This document shows, one piece after another, positions 63,144 to 64,000 of a DNA stretch of 64,000 nt. The DNA lies in contig NZ_JACCBU010000001.1 in assembly GCF_013407955.1 (NCBI RefSeq), forward strand, positions 1,116,001 to 1,180,000, in the 5' to 3' direction. The stretch comes from Microlunatus parietis (GTDB lineage: Bacteria > Actinomycetota > Actinomycetes > Propionibacteriales > Propionibacteriaceae). The notes under the pieces are model-generated. The model was not told the DNA's origin, did no database searches, and was given only the letters and a program-made list of their open reading frames with translations. The translations under genes were made by a program, and so were the position numbers. Positions within the stretch are counted from its first letter, which is position 1. Every line of letters starts with the position of its first letter.

Positions 63144-64000
63144 TCGGCAAACTGCTCCGGCTGACCACGGCCACCGGCCGACGGCAGCTGATCGGCTTGA
63201 TCACCACCGTCGTGATCACCGCGGTCCTGCAGGGCGTGGCGTTCGTCGTCCTGGTGCCGTTCCTGACCTCCTGGATCGCCGGCGACGCGGCGACCGCCGC
63301 CGGCTGGCTGATCACGCTGGTCGTGATCGCGCTCGTCTACGGCGTGGTGTTCCGGATCGGCAGCCTGCTCGGCCAGCGCGCCGCCACCGAAGTGCTGCAG
63401 TCGCTGCTGGACCGGCTCGGCGACCGGCTGGTCGAGCTCCCGCTCGGCTGGTACGCGACCGACCGGTCCGGCACCGCGGCCGACATCGCCACCCGCGGTG
63501 TGGTGTTCGCCTCGACGGTCCCGTACGCGATCCTCCGGCCGATCCTCACCGCGTTCATCACCCCGGCCACGGTGCTGGTCGGCGCGCTGCTGATCGACTG
63601 GCGGATCGGCCTCACGCTGGCCCTCGCGGTGCCGCTGATCTGGCTCTGCTACCGGTGGATCTCGCGCCGGATGGCTGCGGCCGATCGTGATCATGCCGCC
63701 GCGGTCGGCGACGCATCCGCCCGGGTGATCGAGTACGCCCGGGTCCAGCCGGCCCTGCGCGGGGTCGGCGACAACGCGATCGCCCGGCGGCTGGTGGCCG
63801 ACGCCCTGCGTGATCAGCACGCCGCGAACCGGGCGCTGATGATCACCGGCGGCACCGGCGTCGGCGTGTTCGGCGCCGTCGTCCAGCTGACGGTGATCGC
63901 GGTATTGATCGTCGGCAGCTACCTTGCGCTCGGCGGCGACCTCGGCCTCGGCTCCCTGGTCGCGCTGCTCGTGCTGGCGGTCCGGTTCACCGAACCGGTC
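63140..64000 (+). CDS. ABC transporter half-transporter, second subunit (partial, 3' end beyond window)
   Basis: The first 287 codons encode the membrane domain of the partner half-transporter: about five membrane segments and ELPLGWYATDRSG, as in the first subunit (TLPLGWFDRRSSG). The ATPase domain lies outside the window. The ATG overlaps the previous stop by ATGA, so the two form a heterodimer. Siderophore (IrtB/YbtQ-like) transport is inferred from the partner. Confidence 0.85.
   Translation, partial: MIGKLLRLTTATGRRQLIGLITTVVITAVLQGVAFVVLVPFLTSWIAGDAATAAGWLITLVVIALVYGVVFRIGSLLGQRAATEVLQSLLDRLGDRLVELPLGWYATDRSGTAADIATRGVVFASTVPYAILRPILTAFITPATVLVGALLIDWRIGLTLALAVPLIWLCYRWISRRMAAADRDHAAAVGDASARVIEYARVQPALRGVGDNAIARRLVADALRDQHAANRALMITGGTGVGVFGAVVQLTVIAVLIVGSYLALGGDLGLGSLVALLVLAVRFTEPV

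Noticed and set aside
61407..64000. Multidrug exporter assignment for the ABC pair
   Set aside because: DEATAFADPDSE-type Walker B and the iron-box-like site favour a siderophore importer, although export cannot be excluded.

Overview
The window is GC-rich DNA (about 70%) from an actinobacterium. It carries the actinobacterial core genes mtrA-mtrB-lpqB, comF, a long-form hpf and secA, an Rv3235-family gene next to secA, and a WS/DGAT acyltransferase. The style fits Propionibacteriales (Microlunatus-like), but that placement is inference. Most operons are packed with 4-bp ATGA or GTGA overlaps, and several promoters sit 6-7 nt from the start codon, as expected for leaderless mRNAs.

Layout. 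1-4636: a WS/DGAT acyltransferase running off the left edge, a Gfo/Idh/MocA oxidoreductase with a GntR regulator, a phosphoribosyltransferase, a small membrane protein and an Rv3235-family gene. 4644-13603: secA, then a complete five-gene peptide/oligosaccharide ABC importer operon. 13805-19652: a DUF2207 membrane protein, a YcaQ/AlkX-like glycosylase, hpf, an FhuF-like 2Fe-2S protein and a ParB-like protein. 19668-22381: an FAH-family hydrolase, an aldo/keto reductase and an SDR, resembling an oxidative 6-deoxysugar pathway. 22420-30956: comF, 1.9 kb of repeat-rich noncoding DNA, an XRE-cupin regulator, a thioredoxin-reductase-like flavoprotein, then lpqB-mtrB-mtrA. 31090-36509: a divergent membrane protein/DUF4129/DUF4350/MoxR/DUF58 operon. 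36636-41086: a LacI-operator-linked solute-binding lipoprotein with a 3' frameshift, a large propeller-like protein and an APH-family kinase.

41273-55088 is a C-P lyase (phosphonate) locus. phnG-H-I-[JK]-L-M plus an inositol-monophosphatase-like gene form one operon. phnF-like regulator-phnD-phnC-[EE] form the uptake operon. Between them lie an opposite-strand amidase and 1.2 kb of repeats. PhnJ and PhnK are fused in one frame, and two PhnE permeases are fused as well. phnN and phnP are absent from the window. Tandem 11-bp PHO-box-like repeats precede both operons, which suggests phosphate-starvation control.

55191-64000: a TetR/SnoaL divergent pair, a LacI-operator-linked sodium:solute symporter with a BAAT-like hydrolase, a secreted protein, and a TetR regulator divergent from a pair of IrtAB/YbtPQ-like ABC half-transporters, the second running off the right edge.

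The most unusual material is noncoding. A two-module dispersed repeat occurs in inverted orientation at 24.0-24.3 kb and 48.5-49.0 kb. There are also a 57-bp palindrome-ended element (two copies), a salt-and-pepper GC-rich array, a long-stem inverted repeat, and a 19-bp mini-repeat that has inserted into coding genes.
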